A stretch of 14,756 nucleotides of DNA from an uncultured Nitrososphaerota archaeon (GCA_934869045.1 CAKXAF010000025.1:241-14996); one strand, 5' to 3'; counted from the first letter of the stretch, positions 7,666 to 14,542 are shown. A program made the numbers and translations. The notes: a model not told the origin generated them from the letters alone.

Positions 7666-7710
7666 CTTAGGACGTGCGCAACAAGATTACCAGAAGAAGG
7701 GCGGTGCTGT

Positions 7711-8832
7711 ATGGCATTGCAGAAGATCGCACTGCTGCGGCAGCTGTATGATTCCGAACCGGATCCGGCCTTCGGATTTGATGGGAGTCTGCGGGTTGCC
7801 TGGCTCAATCCGGCCTGTGAGCAGGTGTTTCCAGAATTGGTAGAAGGAATGTACCTTCCGGAGGGATTTCCTGATTTTGGATTGGAGGCTTTGCGGGACA
7901 CGGTGCGGGACCGGGGCGCCGGTGTGTTTCAGAACCGCCGGGATGGCAGTGAAAGCATCGCCGTAGTTTGCTATGGAAGAAAAGAATCTCCATTTTACGT
8001 GGGTTCCTATCGGGGCTTCTGCACCTATCGGGTGGATCCGCAGGATGCCGAAAGCGCCGGCGGCGTGCAGCTGATGAGCTATTACGTCCGGAAGCGTGTT
8101 TTCGGCATCTTTAACCAGCTGGACCTTCTTGCTGAGCAGATGGAGGAAACTGGCAGCGAAAGCGCAGCCGACAGCATCGCTCGGGTAGAGGATGGCTGCT
8201 TGGCGCTGCTCAGGCTGTGTACAGACCTGAGTGTGTATTACCGCCGGGATGAAACCCCGGTGCTGGCGCCGGTCCCCATGGGGGGTTATCTGCTCCGCAT
8301 CATGCAGGAGCTGGATTTCCGTCTGATTCCTGCCGGCGTCCGGTTGGATTATGAAATTGACTGCGGAAATGCGGTCTGTATGCTGGACCGTGACCGGATT
8401 GCCACTGGCATTTTGAATATGCTCGCAGCTTCCGTGCGGTATTGCCGCAGCAGCGGTATCCAGAATGGGGTCTTTACCTGCCGGTGTAAAGAGGCGGACG
8501 GGGAACTTCGGCTGCTGCTGTCAGATACCTGCTCTGTTTTTTCAGAGCTGCGCAGCGCTCCCTCCGCTGAGAATTTTTTGAAGCTCGACGTGACAGGAGA
8601 GCTCTTTCCCCTGAAAAGAGTGGGCTATGAAATCCTGGAGCGGGCTGTGGAAGACTCCGGCGGCAGTTGTTTGCTGGAAAACAGCAGCCCGGGTATCCGA
8701 ATTCTGATTCGCCTTCCGATCCTGGAGGACCGCCCAGAGCTCCGGGTGGAAGATGAGCCGGTCTACACGGCGCAGCGGGATATGAACGGGCGGACCAGCC
8801 TGGTGAATATCATGCTGGCAGATCTATTCTGA
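7711..8832 (+). CDS. PAS/histidine-kinase-like protein lacking all catalytic residues
   Basis: The 373-residue product shows the order of a soluble sensor kinase. It has a PAS-like N-terminus (about 10-108, DPAFGFDGSLRVAWLNPACEQVF), a helical dimerisation-like segment (about 118-178, YYVRKRVFGIFNQLDLLAEQM) and a C-terminal GHKL-like region (about 190-337) ending GGSCLLENSSPGIRILIRLP. The catalytic parts are missing: there is no histidine anywhere in the protein; the N-box reads ILNMLAASVRY, with Ala where the Mg-binding Asn belongs; the G1 region reads LLSDTCSVF, without the D-x-G-x-G pattern; and the G2 glycines are mostly gone. No transmembrane segment is evident. Inference: a non-catalytic sensor or scaffold. 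The ATG at 7711 has AAGG/GGCGG upstream at loose spacing; the frame is open further upstream but into the terminator hairpin. Partner unknown. Confidence 0.75.
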   Translation: MALQKIALLRQLYDSEPDPAFGFDGSLRVAWLNPACEQVFPELVEGMYLPEGFPDFGLEALRDTVRDRGAGVFQNRRDGSESIAVVCYGRKESPFYVGSYRGFCTYRVDPQDAESAGGVQLMSYYVRKRVFGIFNQLDLLAEQMEETGSESAADSIARVEDGCLALLRLCTDLSVYYRRDETPVLAPVPMGGYLLRIMQELDFRLIPAGVRLDYEIDCGNAVCMLDRDRIATGILNMLAASVRYCRSSGIQNGVFTCRCKEADGELRLLLSDTCSVFSELRSAPSAENFLKLDVTGELFPLKRVGYEILERAVEDSGGSCLLENSSPGIRILIRLPILEDRPELRVEDEPVYTAQRDMNGRTSLVNIMLADLF

Positions 8833-8837
8833 CGAAG

Positions 8838-8862
8838 CCGCAGCTTTAAATGTGCGGATTTT
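8838..8862 (+). terminator. Weak hairpin after the kinase-like gene
   Basis: CCGCA (8838-8842) and TGCGG (8853-8857) pair around a 10-base loop and are followed by ATTTT. The stem is only 5 bp, so termination would be partial at best. Confidence 0.3.
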
Positions 8863-8876
8863 GGAAAAAATGCTGC

Positions 8877-8905
8877 TTGCTATCCTGCGGGCGGCGTGCT
8901 ATGAT
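8877..8905 (+). promoter_or_regulatory. sigmaA-type promoter of the transporter gene
   Basis: TTGCTA (8877-8882), 17-base spacer, TATGAT (8900-8905). Start point near 8912 and AAAGGAG close to the ATG make a compact 5' end. Confidence 0.7.
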
Positions 8906-8937
8906 AAAAAGGATCTGAAACAAAAGGAGAGGGTTGT

Positions 8938-9822
8938 ATGAACACCATCCTGATAGCCGTGACGGTTTTATTTTTTGTCACGCAGAGTGCGGCGCTGAAA
9001 AAAATCAAAATTATTTCCCTCCGACAGAATTTATTGAGTACTGCAATTTCCTCCGGCATGATCGCCGCTGCGCTGGCCGTTTGGGCAGTTGCCGTCCGCC
9101 CGGCCTTCAGCGCGGAAACCCTGCTTTACGGCGCGATTTTCGGAGCGGTTTTCGTGGTCACGCTGGCGGCTTATTATTTCGCTATGCAGAGCGGCCCTCT
9201 GTCCTATACCAGCTTCTTTTTTTCGGCCAGTATGCTGATCCCTTCCGTGGCGGGTCTTCTTTTTTGGAAAGAGCCGTTCCGCTGGAACGTGGGGATTGGC
9301 ATTGTGCTGTTCCTGGCGGCATTTTATTTTATCACGGTTCTGGGCGGGAGCAAGGGCGGTAAGGTCAGCAGGCGCTGGCTCGTTCTCTGCGCCCTGACGT
9401 GGGCCTGCAACGGCAGCCTGTCCATTTTTATGAATTTGCAGCAGCGTTCCCTGAAGCGGGCCAACCTTCCCGCCGAGCCCAGCCAGATGATGCTGGTCTC
9501 CTTTGGTGTGGCCTTTGCATTGGCTCTGGCGGTCTGCCTGTTTCTTGGCAGGAAAGGCAAAGGCCTGCGGGCAGATCTCCCGGTCATGCGCCGGTCGCTG
9601 CTCCCCATCGCTTTGGTGGCGGCAGGAACCGGCGGCGGAAACGTTCTGACGTCCTATCTGACCGGCGTGGTTCCCAGTTCCTACCTGTTTCCCGTGGTCC
9701 AGGGCAGCACCATGGTGCTGATTACCCTCTATTCCATGCTGGTGCTGAAGGAAAAGATCAACGCCGCTGGGAAAATCGGGATTCTCATCGGCGCCTGCGC
9801 CATTGTTTTCATTAATCTGTAA
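8938..9822 (+). CDS. EamA-like drug/metabolite transporter (DMT) family membrane protein
   Basis: The 294-residue protein is very hydrophobic, with about ten membrane segments (near 3-20, 33-53, 63-82, 90-109, 115-133, 145-165, 184-203, 219-238, 250-270 and 275-293). This is the ten-helix, two-half layout of the DMT superfamily. Typical marks are YYFAMQSGPLSYTSFFF after helix 3, the FWKEPF segment, and the matching second-half SYLFPVVQGSTMVLITLYSMLVLKEK, where the E-x-lysine-rich turn recurs as in each EamA half. Substrate cannot be predicted; relatives move amino acids, nucleosides or other small metabolites out of or into the cell. The ATG at 8938 has AAAGGAG about eight bases upstream. It is a stand-alone gene with its own promoter and converges with the coat-protein gene. 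Confidence 0.85.
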   Translation: MNTILIAVTVLFFVTQSAALKKIKIISLRQNLLSTAISSGMIAAALAVWAVAVRPAFSAETLLYGAIFGAVFVVTLAAYYFAMQSGPLSYTSFFFSASMLIPSVAGLLFWKEPFRWNVGIGIVLFLAAFYFITVLGGSKGGKVSRRWLVLCALTWACNGSLSIFMNLQQRSLKRANLPAEPSQMMLVSFGVAFALALAVCLFLGRKGKGLRADLPVMRRSLLPIALVAAGTGGGNVLTSYLTGVVPSSYLFPVVQGSTMVLITLYSMLVLKEKINAAGKIGILIGACAIVFINL

Positions 9823-9848
9823 AAGGGCTCCATAGACAACCTGCCCCA

Positions 9849-9897
9849 AAATCCAACTGCCGCCGGAACCTAAAGGGTTCCGGCGGCAGTTGGATTT
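9849..9897. terminator. 22-bp perfect inverted repeat between convergent genes
   Basis: Bases 9849-9870 pair perfectly with 9876-9897 around TAAAG. It lies between the transporter stop (9822) and the stop of the convergent coat gene (9898-9896), whose TAA is inside the right arm. T runs are short: GGATTTTGGGG on the minus strand and GGATTTACGG on the plus strand. A bidirectional terminator is the simplest reading. Confidence 0.7.
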
Positions 9898-10174
9898 ACG
9901 GGGCCATATTCTGGTATTTCTGTTTTGCTTCGTCTATTTTTTGCTGTTCCGCGGCGGGGGTGGGATACCATCCCCGCTTGCTCATCTCCTGAAAAATGTC
10001 GTTCTGGATCTGATGCTCCTCAGACAAAAGCGCGAGGAATTTCTGACGTACCTCCGGAGTGGCGCATTCGTTGCTGAAATTGTTGTAACCGTCGGTGGCG
10101 AATTTCTCCGACGCAAGGGCGTCGGTCAAAACCTCCTGGTCGTCGAAGCTCTGGGGAATAGAAGTCAGTGCCAT
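9896..10174 (-). CDS. CotF-like spore coat / ferritin-like small protein
   Basis: This 92-residue helical protein (FDDQEVLTDALASEKFATDGYNNFSNEC, then EVRQKFLALLSEEHQIQNDIFQEMSKRGWYPTPAAEQQKIDEAKQKY) matches the pattern of the Coat F domain family of Bacillota. In that family an acidic, His-containing helix pair (LL.EEH.I..DIF..M..RGWY.......) recalls ferritin-like bundles. Known members associate with the spore coat. The ATG at 10174 has GGGAGGG upstream; the reading frame is open further upstream but overlaps the next coat gene. It follows that gene by 14 bases, so the two are co-expressed, probably in the mother cell. The stop overlaps the 22-bp inverted repeat. Confidence 0.8.
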   Translation of the reverse strand: MALTSIPQSFDDQEVLTDALASEKFATDGYNNFSNECATPEVRQKFLALLSEEHQIQNDIFQEMSKRGWYPTPAAEQQKIDEAKQKYQNMAP

Positions 10175-10188
10175 AAAAACCCTCCCTT

Positions 10189-10374
10189 CTAACCGAGCAG
10201 GCCCAGCAGGGTCTGATAGTGGGTGCGGTGTTTGGCTGCGATCTCCTCGCACTTGGTCTTCAGCTGCGGATCGGTACAGACCTGAGAGTAAAGGGCATAT
10301 TTCTTGACCAGGGAGCACTCCATGCCCAACTGGTCGCTGAGCGCGGACAGTTCCTTTGCCGTGATTTGAGCCAT
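10189..10374 (-). CDS. Small spore coat-associated protein, CotF-family N-terminal half-like
   Basis: The 61-residue product, starting MAQITAKELSALSDQLGMEC, is one or two amphipathic helices (VKKYALYSQVCTDP, then LKTKCEEIAAKHRTHYQTLLGLL). Similar short proteins with the ELSALSD....E..L..KY..Y pattern sit beside CotF-like genes in many spore-forming Clostridia. The two tandem genes may provide separate halves of a four-helix bundle; that is an inference. AAAGGAGG stands six bases before the ATG at 10374. Two cysteines (C33, C42) and C20 could allow cross-linking. Function in the coat is unproven. Confidence 0.75.
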   Translation of the reverse strand: MAQITAKELSALSDQLGMECSLVKKYALYSQVCTDPQLKTKCEEIAAKHRTHYQTLLGLLG

Positions 10375-10416
10375 GTTTCTTCCTCCTTTGCATTTGCAGG
10401 ACGAGAGCGTCCTCTT

Positions 10417-10749
10417 TTAGTATGGAAGAAGTTCGGCCAGATATTCCTGGAAATGGGGCAGGCTGTTCCAACCCCAGGCAAGGAGCCGGATGCTGCGGGG
10501 GAGCAGCGCGGGGTATTTTGAAAATAGTTCCAGCTTGTCAGGTGGAGCGGGAATTGAAAAGGTGATTTCTTCCGTAAAAATTTCCAGTGTGTACCGCCAC
10601 GGAGCCGTTTCCTCCAGCCGCAGCGGCGCGGCGGAGGGCGTGAGCACCGACTGGGTGTTGATCCAGACGGCGCTTAAGCCCGCCAGCAGCCCGCAAAGAC
10701 AGAGTGTGGGAAGAAAGCCCAGCCAAAAGGAGCGCAGGGCGTGTTTCAT
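10417..10749 (-). CDS. Unknown small membrane-anchored protein downstream of spoIIP
   Basis: I do not recognise a family. The 110-residue product has a short basic N-terminus, one hydrophobic helix (about 8-31, FWLGFLPTLCLCGLLAGLSAVWI), and a predicted external part of about 80 residues. That part has aromatic and leucine-rich segments (WRYTLEIFTEEITFSIP; LLPRSIRLLAWGWNSL). The helix could be an uncleaved signal anchor. The ATG at 10749 has GGAGG eight bases upstream and lies 15 bases after the spoIIP stop, so the two genes are almost certainly one transcript and this one is likely made during sporulation. A small hairpin follows its stop codon. Confidence 0.75.
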   Translation of the reverse strand: MKHALRSFWLGFLPTLCLCGLLAGLSAVWINTQSVLTPSAAPLRLEETAPWRYTLEIFTEEITFSIPAPPDKLELFSKYPALLPRSIRLLAWGWNSLPHFQEYLAELLPY

Positions 10750-10764
10750 AAAAAAAGCCTCCGG

Positions 10765-11937
10765 TTATTTTTTTAAGCGGTTGAGCAGCTCGCCCAGCGC
10801 CTTTCCGATGAGATCGCCGGAATAGCTGGCCTGCTCCAGAGTGTTCCCGTGCCCACCCACCTCAATGAGGATGGAACCCGTGGTCAGGTTCTGGTTGTAA
10901 AATCGGTAGTCAAAGAGCACCGGCCGGGTCAGGCCGGGATAATCCCCCTCCAGTTGATTCTGCAGCGCCGCAGAAAAGCTCAGATTCTTCATGTAGTCCG
11001 GGTAGTTCATGGTCCCGTTTTCACAACCGGAGATGATCATAACCTGAGCGGCGGTCCTGCCGCCGACTTCCGCCACCGGCGCCGTCACTGTGTTGCCGGA
11101 AACAATGGCGTCCCGGTGGATGTCCAGCACGACCTTGATGGAGGGATATTGCTCTAAGTATTTCTGCACCGTCACCCGCGACCGGTCGTAGGAACCGTTG
11201 TAGGAGGGATAATCGTGCTGGGTGACGTCGTGAAGGACCCCGATGCCGGCGGCCTCCAGCTGTTCCGCAATGCGGTCTCCGATAACGGACATATTTTTGC
11301 TGTTGTCCGTGGAGCGGAAACTGGTCGTCTTATCGTAGGTATCCCCATGGAAGGGCATATAGCTTTCCGTAGTATGGGTGTGCATGATGAGCACCTGGGG
11401 CTCATCAGTGTCCTCAATGGTAAAATAGGGAGGATTCTGGACTTGCTTGATAATTTCCTCCCGGGAAACGGAGGTGCAGTTTTTAATATACCCGTTTTCC
11501 AGGGGAATATAAATAGTAGAGGGAGCGGTGGTGAAGGTCTTGTGGACCAGCGCGGCCCGATTCTCTTCGGGAATGAAAGGATCCGGCTGTGGTTCCGTTA
11601 CCGTACTGCTTTCCGGGAGGGCGGAGCTTTCCTCCTGGGACTGCTCCGGAAGGGACTGGATTGGATCAGAGTCCTCCTGTTCCGGATCCTTTACCGGCAG
11701 AGAGGCTGTCTGTGACGGTTCCGGTTCATCGGGCTTCGCTGCAAACCCCTGCAAAAGGGCCAGTCCGCCTTCTGGAAGTGTGAGTCCCGCCGAGATCAGC
11801 CCGGCCTTGGCAACGTATCCGGATATCGTGGGAAGGCTCCAAAGCAGCACTCCGGCCGCTGCCGGAATGGAAACTGCCAAAAATAGCGCGACCAAGATCT
11901 TTTTTATGAGCAGTCTGCGGCGCAGACGGGTACGCAT
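10765..11937 (-). CDS. spoIIP: Stage II sporulation protein P (SpoIIP)
   Basis: SpoIIP is the peptidoglycan amidase and endopeptidase of the DMP (SpoIID-SpoIIM-SpoIIP) complex that thins septal wall and drives engulfment. The 390-residue product has a basic N-terminus and one membrane anchor (about 11-34). A long Pro/Glu/Ser-rich linker follows (about 66-125), then the catalytic domain (about 140-388). That domain shows LIMHTHTTESY (183-193), VVLDIHRDA (269-277) and ILIEVGGHGNT (356-366), which carry the metal-binding His and Glu residues of the family. It begins a four-gene minus-strand cluster ending in coat proteins, behind a sigmaE-type promoter. The ATG at 11937 has GGGGGAG six bases upstream. 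Length and motifs are normal; spoIID and spoIIM are not in this window. Confidence 0.95.
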   Translation of the reverse strand: MRTRLRRRLLIKKILVALFLAVSIPAAAGVLLWSLPTISGYVAKAGLISAGLTLPEGGLALLQGFAAKPDEPEPSQTASLPVKDPEQEDSDPIQSLPEQSQEESSALPESSTVTEPQPDPFIPEENRAALVHKTFTTAPSTIYIPLENGYIKNCTSVSREEIIKQVQNPPYFTIEDTDEPQVLIMHTHTTESYMPFHGDTYDKTTSFRSTDNSKNMSVIGDRIAEQLEAAGIGVLHDVTQHDYPSYNGSYDRSRVTVQKYLEQYPSIKVVLDIHRDAIVSGNTVTAPVAEVGGRTAAQVMIISGCENGTMNYPDYMKNLSFSAALQNQLEGDYPGLTRPVLFDYRFYNQNLTTGSILIEVGGHGNTLEQASYSGDLIGKALGELLNRLKK

Positions 11938-11994
11938 AACAGACTCCCCCTTTCCTGTGTTTTTCCGCCGGGGCTCAGAGCCGCCGTATAGTAC

Positions 11995-12024
11995 AGGGTA
12001 TGCGGCGGACCGGCGCGATATGCG
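11995..12024 (-). promoter_or_regulatory. Candidate sigmaE promoter of spoIIP
   Basis: CGCATATC (12024-12017), a 14-base spacer and CATACCCT (12002-11995) match the mother-cell sigmaE pattern (about GTCATATT, 14, CATACAAT) at CATAT and CATAC..T. spoIIP is a sigmaE target in Bacillus. The predicted leader is about 50 bases. Confidence 0.6.
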
Positions 12025-12078
12025 GGCGGCGCCGGCGGGGAATTTTTTGGCGAGACTGTGAACCTTTCCGCTATTCCC

Positions 12079-12107
12079 TTGACAAAGGAGGCGTTTTTGA
12101 TTAAACT
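12079..12107 (+). promoter_or_regulatory. sigmaA-type promoter of asp23-fakA
   Basis: Perfect TTGACA (12079-12084), 17-base spacer, TAAACT (12102-12107). It is divergent from the spoIIP promoter and gives a leader of about 110 bases before the asp23 ATG. Confidence 0.75.
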
Positions 12108-12141
12108 GTTAATAAGAATACCCATTGGAAGAAATCAGGAA

Positions 12142-12195
12142 ACGGCCCGCATTTTCGCCGTCAAACGGCCTGTCTGCCCGCTTGGGGAAAATGCG
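12142..12195 (+). promoter_or_regulatory. Structured leader of asp23
   Basis: CGCATTTTC (12148-12156) can pair over nine bases with GAAAATGCG (12187-12195). Between them GCCGT (12157-12161) pairs with ACGGC (12165-12169). A second ACGGC (12142-12146), part of an 8-base direct repeat AAACGGCC, could pair with the same GCCGT instead. No T run follows, so any effect would be on translation or RNA stability. No known riboswitch class was recognised. Confidence 0.3.
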
Positions 12196-12222
12196 CGCTT
12201 TCGGAATAAAGGGGGTTTGTTC

Positions 12223-12576
12223 ATGGTAAAACTCAAAAACCATCTTGGCGCCATCGATATTTCCCAGAACTTTTTTGTCAACCTGGTCGGCGCGACGGCG
12301 ACCAGCTGTTTTGGTGTGGCCGGGATGGCGGTCTCCGATCCGGCCCAGGGCTTTTTAAGCAAGGTGCTCCGCGGCCGCGAGGACTCCCGCGGCGTGAAGA
12401 TCCGCAGTAAAAACGGCAGGCTGGTGATCGACCTGCACATTATCGTGATGTACGGCACCAATATTTCCGCCATCGTCAAGAGCATCATGCACAAGGTGAG
12501 CTATACCGTGGAGGATGTGACCGGAATTCAGGTGGATCACGTAAACGTCTATGTAGACGGGATGCGGACCAGCTGA
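12223..12576 (+). CDS. Asp23/Gls24 family envelope stress protein
   Basis: The 117-residue product is a full-length Asp23/Gls24 (formerly DUF322) domain. It has MVKLKNHLGAIDISQNFFVNLVGATATSCFGVAGMA at the start (long by a few residues), a basic loop (GREDSRGVKIRSKNGRLVID) and the conserved tail TNISAIVKSIMHKVSYTVEDVTGIQVDHVNVYVDG. Family members are cytoplasmic or membrane-associated and linked to cell-envelope homeostasis; the biochemical activity is unknown. The Bacillus counterpart next to yloV is YloU. I chose the ATG at 12223, which has a GGGGG ribosome site seven bases upstream; the open frame before it covers the promoter and leader. It precedes fakA by 60 bases, the usual gene order in Bacillota. 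Confidence 0.92.
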   Translation: MVKLKNHLGAIDISQNFFVNLVGATATSCFGVAGMAVSDPAQGFLSKVLRGREDSRGVKIRSKNGRLVIDLHIIVMYGTNISAIVKSIMHKVSYTVEDVTGIQVDHVNVYVDGMRTS

Positions 12577-12636
12577 GCGCGGGTCAGAAATTAAGGAAGG
12601 CGTCTTTTCGGCGCCGGGTAAGGAGTGCGGCTTTCA

Positions 12637-14280
12637 GTGATTAACGGAAGTGTGCTGCGCGACGCAGTTGTGTCGGCGGCGTATACGATTGCGAATCAAA
12701 AGCAAAAGGTTGACGAACTAAACGTTTTCCCCGTCCCGGACGGGGACACCGGCACCAATATGTCCATGACCATCGGCGCGGCAGTGCGGGAGCTGGAGCT
12801 CCTCAAGGAGCCGACCGTGGCCGAAACCTCCAGGGTGGCGGCCTCCGCCCTGCTGCGGGGCGCCCGCGGCAACTCCGGCGTCATTCTGTCCCTGCTGTTT
12901 CGGGGCTTCAGCAAGGGCCTGAAGGAGAAGACCGAGGCCACTGGAACCGACCTGGCCGAGGCCCTGAGCGAGGGCGTTGCGGCCGCTTATAAGGCGGTGA
13001 TGAAGCCCACCGAGGGCACGATCCTCACCGTAGCCCGCGAAGCCGCGGAAAAAGCTCAGGAAATTGCCTGCCAGACCAATGATGCCCTCACTGTTTTCCG
13101 CGCCATCGTCACCCAGGCAGAGGAAACCCTGAGCCGTACTCCCGAGCTGCTGCCCGTCCTGAAAAAGGCCGGCGTTGTCGACGCGGGCGGAATGGGCTTC
13201 GTGGTCATTGTCAGGGCCATGCTTGCCGTGTTTGAAGGCGGCGCGGTCGTCCGCCCGGAGGCCTCCCAGCCTGCGGCAGCCCCCCGGCCCAAGCGGTCGG
13301 CGGTGGCGGAAGCCAGCGGGGATATCAAATTTGCCTACTGCACCGAGTTTATTGTGGAGAAGGCCTCCGGGTCCGGCGATGCCCTGAAGCTTCGGGCTTA
13401 CCTGGAATCCATTGGCGACAGCGTCGTGGTGGTGGACGATGAGGAGATCATCAAGGTCCACGTTCACACCAACCACCCCGGCGACGCGCTGGAAAACGGC
13501 TTGAAATTCGGCTCCCTTACCAAGATGAAGATCGAAAACATGAAGGAGCAGCATACCGCTCAGGTCACAGAAGCGGATCAGCTGGAGGAGGATTCCTCCT
13601 ACGTCCCTGTGGATCCGGACATGCCCTTCGGCTTCGTTGCCGTAGCTGCGGGCCAGGGCGTCCAGTCCCTCTTTGAGGATTTGGGCGTTACCCATGTCGT
13701 CACCGGGGGACAGACCATGAATCCCAGTACCGACGATATTCTCAAGGCCATCCAGGCTACCCCGGCTCAGACGGTTTTCGTCCTTCCCAACAACAAAAAC
13801 ATCATCATGGCGGCGGAGCAGGCTGTCAAGCTGGCGGACCGCCGGGTCTGCGTCCTCCAGACCGTCAGCATCCCCCAGGGCATTTCCGCCATGCTGGCCT
13901 TTGATCCGGACGCCTCCTTCAACGACAACCAAGTCCTGATGACCGAGGCCTTTTCCCGGGTCCAGACCGGTCAGGTGACCTTTGCCGCCCGGGACAGCGA
14001 GTTCGACGGCCATAACATCAAAGCCGGCGAGATCCTTGCCATGGAAAACGGCAAGCTGAGCTTTGTGGAGAAGGACCTGACAAAATCTCTTTACAAGCTG
14101 ACTCGGTCCCTGGTGCGGAAGGACTCCAGCTTCGTCACGATTCTCTATGGCGCCGACGTCACCGACGACCAGGCCCAGGAGGCCTGCGACCTCCTGAAAT
14201 CCAAGCTGTCAGCCAACCTGGAGGTCAACCTCATCAACGGCGGCCAGCCTGTTTACTATTACATCGTTTCGGTAGAATAA
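12637..14280 (+). CDS. fakA: DAK2-domain fatty acid kinase catalytic subunit (FakA/YloV)
   Basis: FakA phosphorylates fatty acids bound to a FakB (DegV-family) carrier so that exogenous fatty acids can enter phospholipid synthesis. The 547-residue product has the N-terminal DhaL/DAK2 kinase domain (about 5-200) with the Mg-nucleotide motif VFPVPDGDTGTNMSMT (30-45), RGARGNSGVILSLLFRG (about 83-99), TEGTILTV and DAGGMGFV. It is followed by the middle domain (KFAYCTEFIVE, then VHVHTNHPGDALE) and the C-terminal DegV-like domain (about 315-545: VTGGQTMNPSTDDIL, VFVLPNNKNIIMAAEQA, YYYIVSVE). I use GTG at 12637 because AAGGAG is 11 bases upstream and family proteins begin I-N-G-x-x-(L/F)-R; a GTG at 12625 overlaps that ribosome site. 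No fakB is in the window. Confidence 0.92.
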   Translation: MINGSVLRDAVVSAAYTIANQKQKVDELNVFPVPDGDTGTNMSMTIGAAVRELELLKEPTVAETSRVAASALLRGARGNSGVILSLLFRGFSKGLKEKTEATGTDLAEALSEGVAAAYKAVMKPTEGTILTVAREAAEKAQEIACQTNDALTVFRAIVTQAEETLSRTPELLPVLKKAGVVDAGGMGFVVIVRAMLAVFEGGAVVRPEASQPAAAPRPKRSAVAEASGDIKFAYCTEFIVEKASGSGDALKLRAYLESIGDSVVVVDDEEIIKVHVHTNHPGDALENGLKFGSLTKMKIENMKEQHTAQVTEADQLEEDSSYVPVDPDMPFGFVAVAAGQGVQSLFEDLGVTHVVTGGQTMNPSTDDILKAIQATPAQTVFVLPNNKNIIMAAEQAVKLADRRVCVLQTVSIPQGISAMLAFDPDASFNDNQVLMTEAFSRVQTGQVTFAARDSEFDGHNIKAGEILAMENGKLSFVEKDLTKSLYKLTRSLVRKDSSFVTILYGADVTDDQAQEACDLLKSKLSANLEVNLINGGQPVYYYIVSVE

Positions 14281-14485
14281 CCGCCCAAAGGTAATACTTT
14301 GCCCGCCTTTTTTCGAAAGCCGGGAGGATTTTTCAGAGCGCGCAGCTCCAATCCCGTGAGGATCCGGCCGCACCTGCGGATGTCCCTGCATCCCGGTATG
14401 GATCGCTTGGTAAAAAACGCGGCCCGTTTGCGTGAGCAAAATCAAAATCGCCCCAAAACCCTCCATCCGGTTTGCCCCATTTGCC

Positions 14486-14502
14486 GATAAAAAGCTTTTA
14501 TC
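14486..14502. repeat. AT-rich palindrome upstream of recG
   Basis: GATAAAA (14486-14492) and TTTTATC (14496-14502) pair around AGC. It overlaps the stop codon of the doubtful small ORF and lies just ahead of the GC-rich terminator stem. Confidence 0.5.
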
Positions 14503-14510
14503 CGCAAGCG

Positions 14511-14542
14511 CAAGCCCATTGCAGAGCAATGGGCTTGCTTTT
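14511..14542 (+). terminator. Intrinsic terminator ahead of recG
   Basis: A perfect 12-bp stem (CAAGCCCATTGC at 14511-14522 with GCAATGGGCTTG at 14526-14537) and an AGA loop are followed by CTTTTCG. It would separate fakA transcription from recG, which then needs read-through or a promoter in the 65 bases that follow. Confidence 0.75.

Noticed and set aside
9031..9849. Open frame of 272 codons on the minus strand
   Set aside because: Antisense to the ten-helix transporter; hydrophilic Gln/His/Arg-rich product with no family features.
10398..10418. Hairpin AGGACG/CGTCCT with TTTT on the plus strand
   Set aside because: No plus-strand gene ends here, the stem is 6 bp, and the T run is part of the stop region of the minus-strand gene; chance is likely.
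12058..12222. Upstream extension of the asp23 reading frame
   Set aside because: It would begin before the TTGACA promoter and run through the leader; no family member has such an extension.
12718..14013. Open frame of 431 codons on the minus strand
   Set aside because: It is fully antisense to fakA, whose motifs are clear; the translation is Gly/His/Asp-rich and low-complexity, as expected from a GC-rich reverse frame, with no ribosome site.
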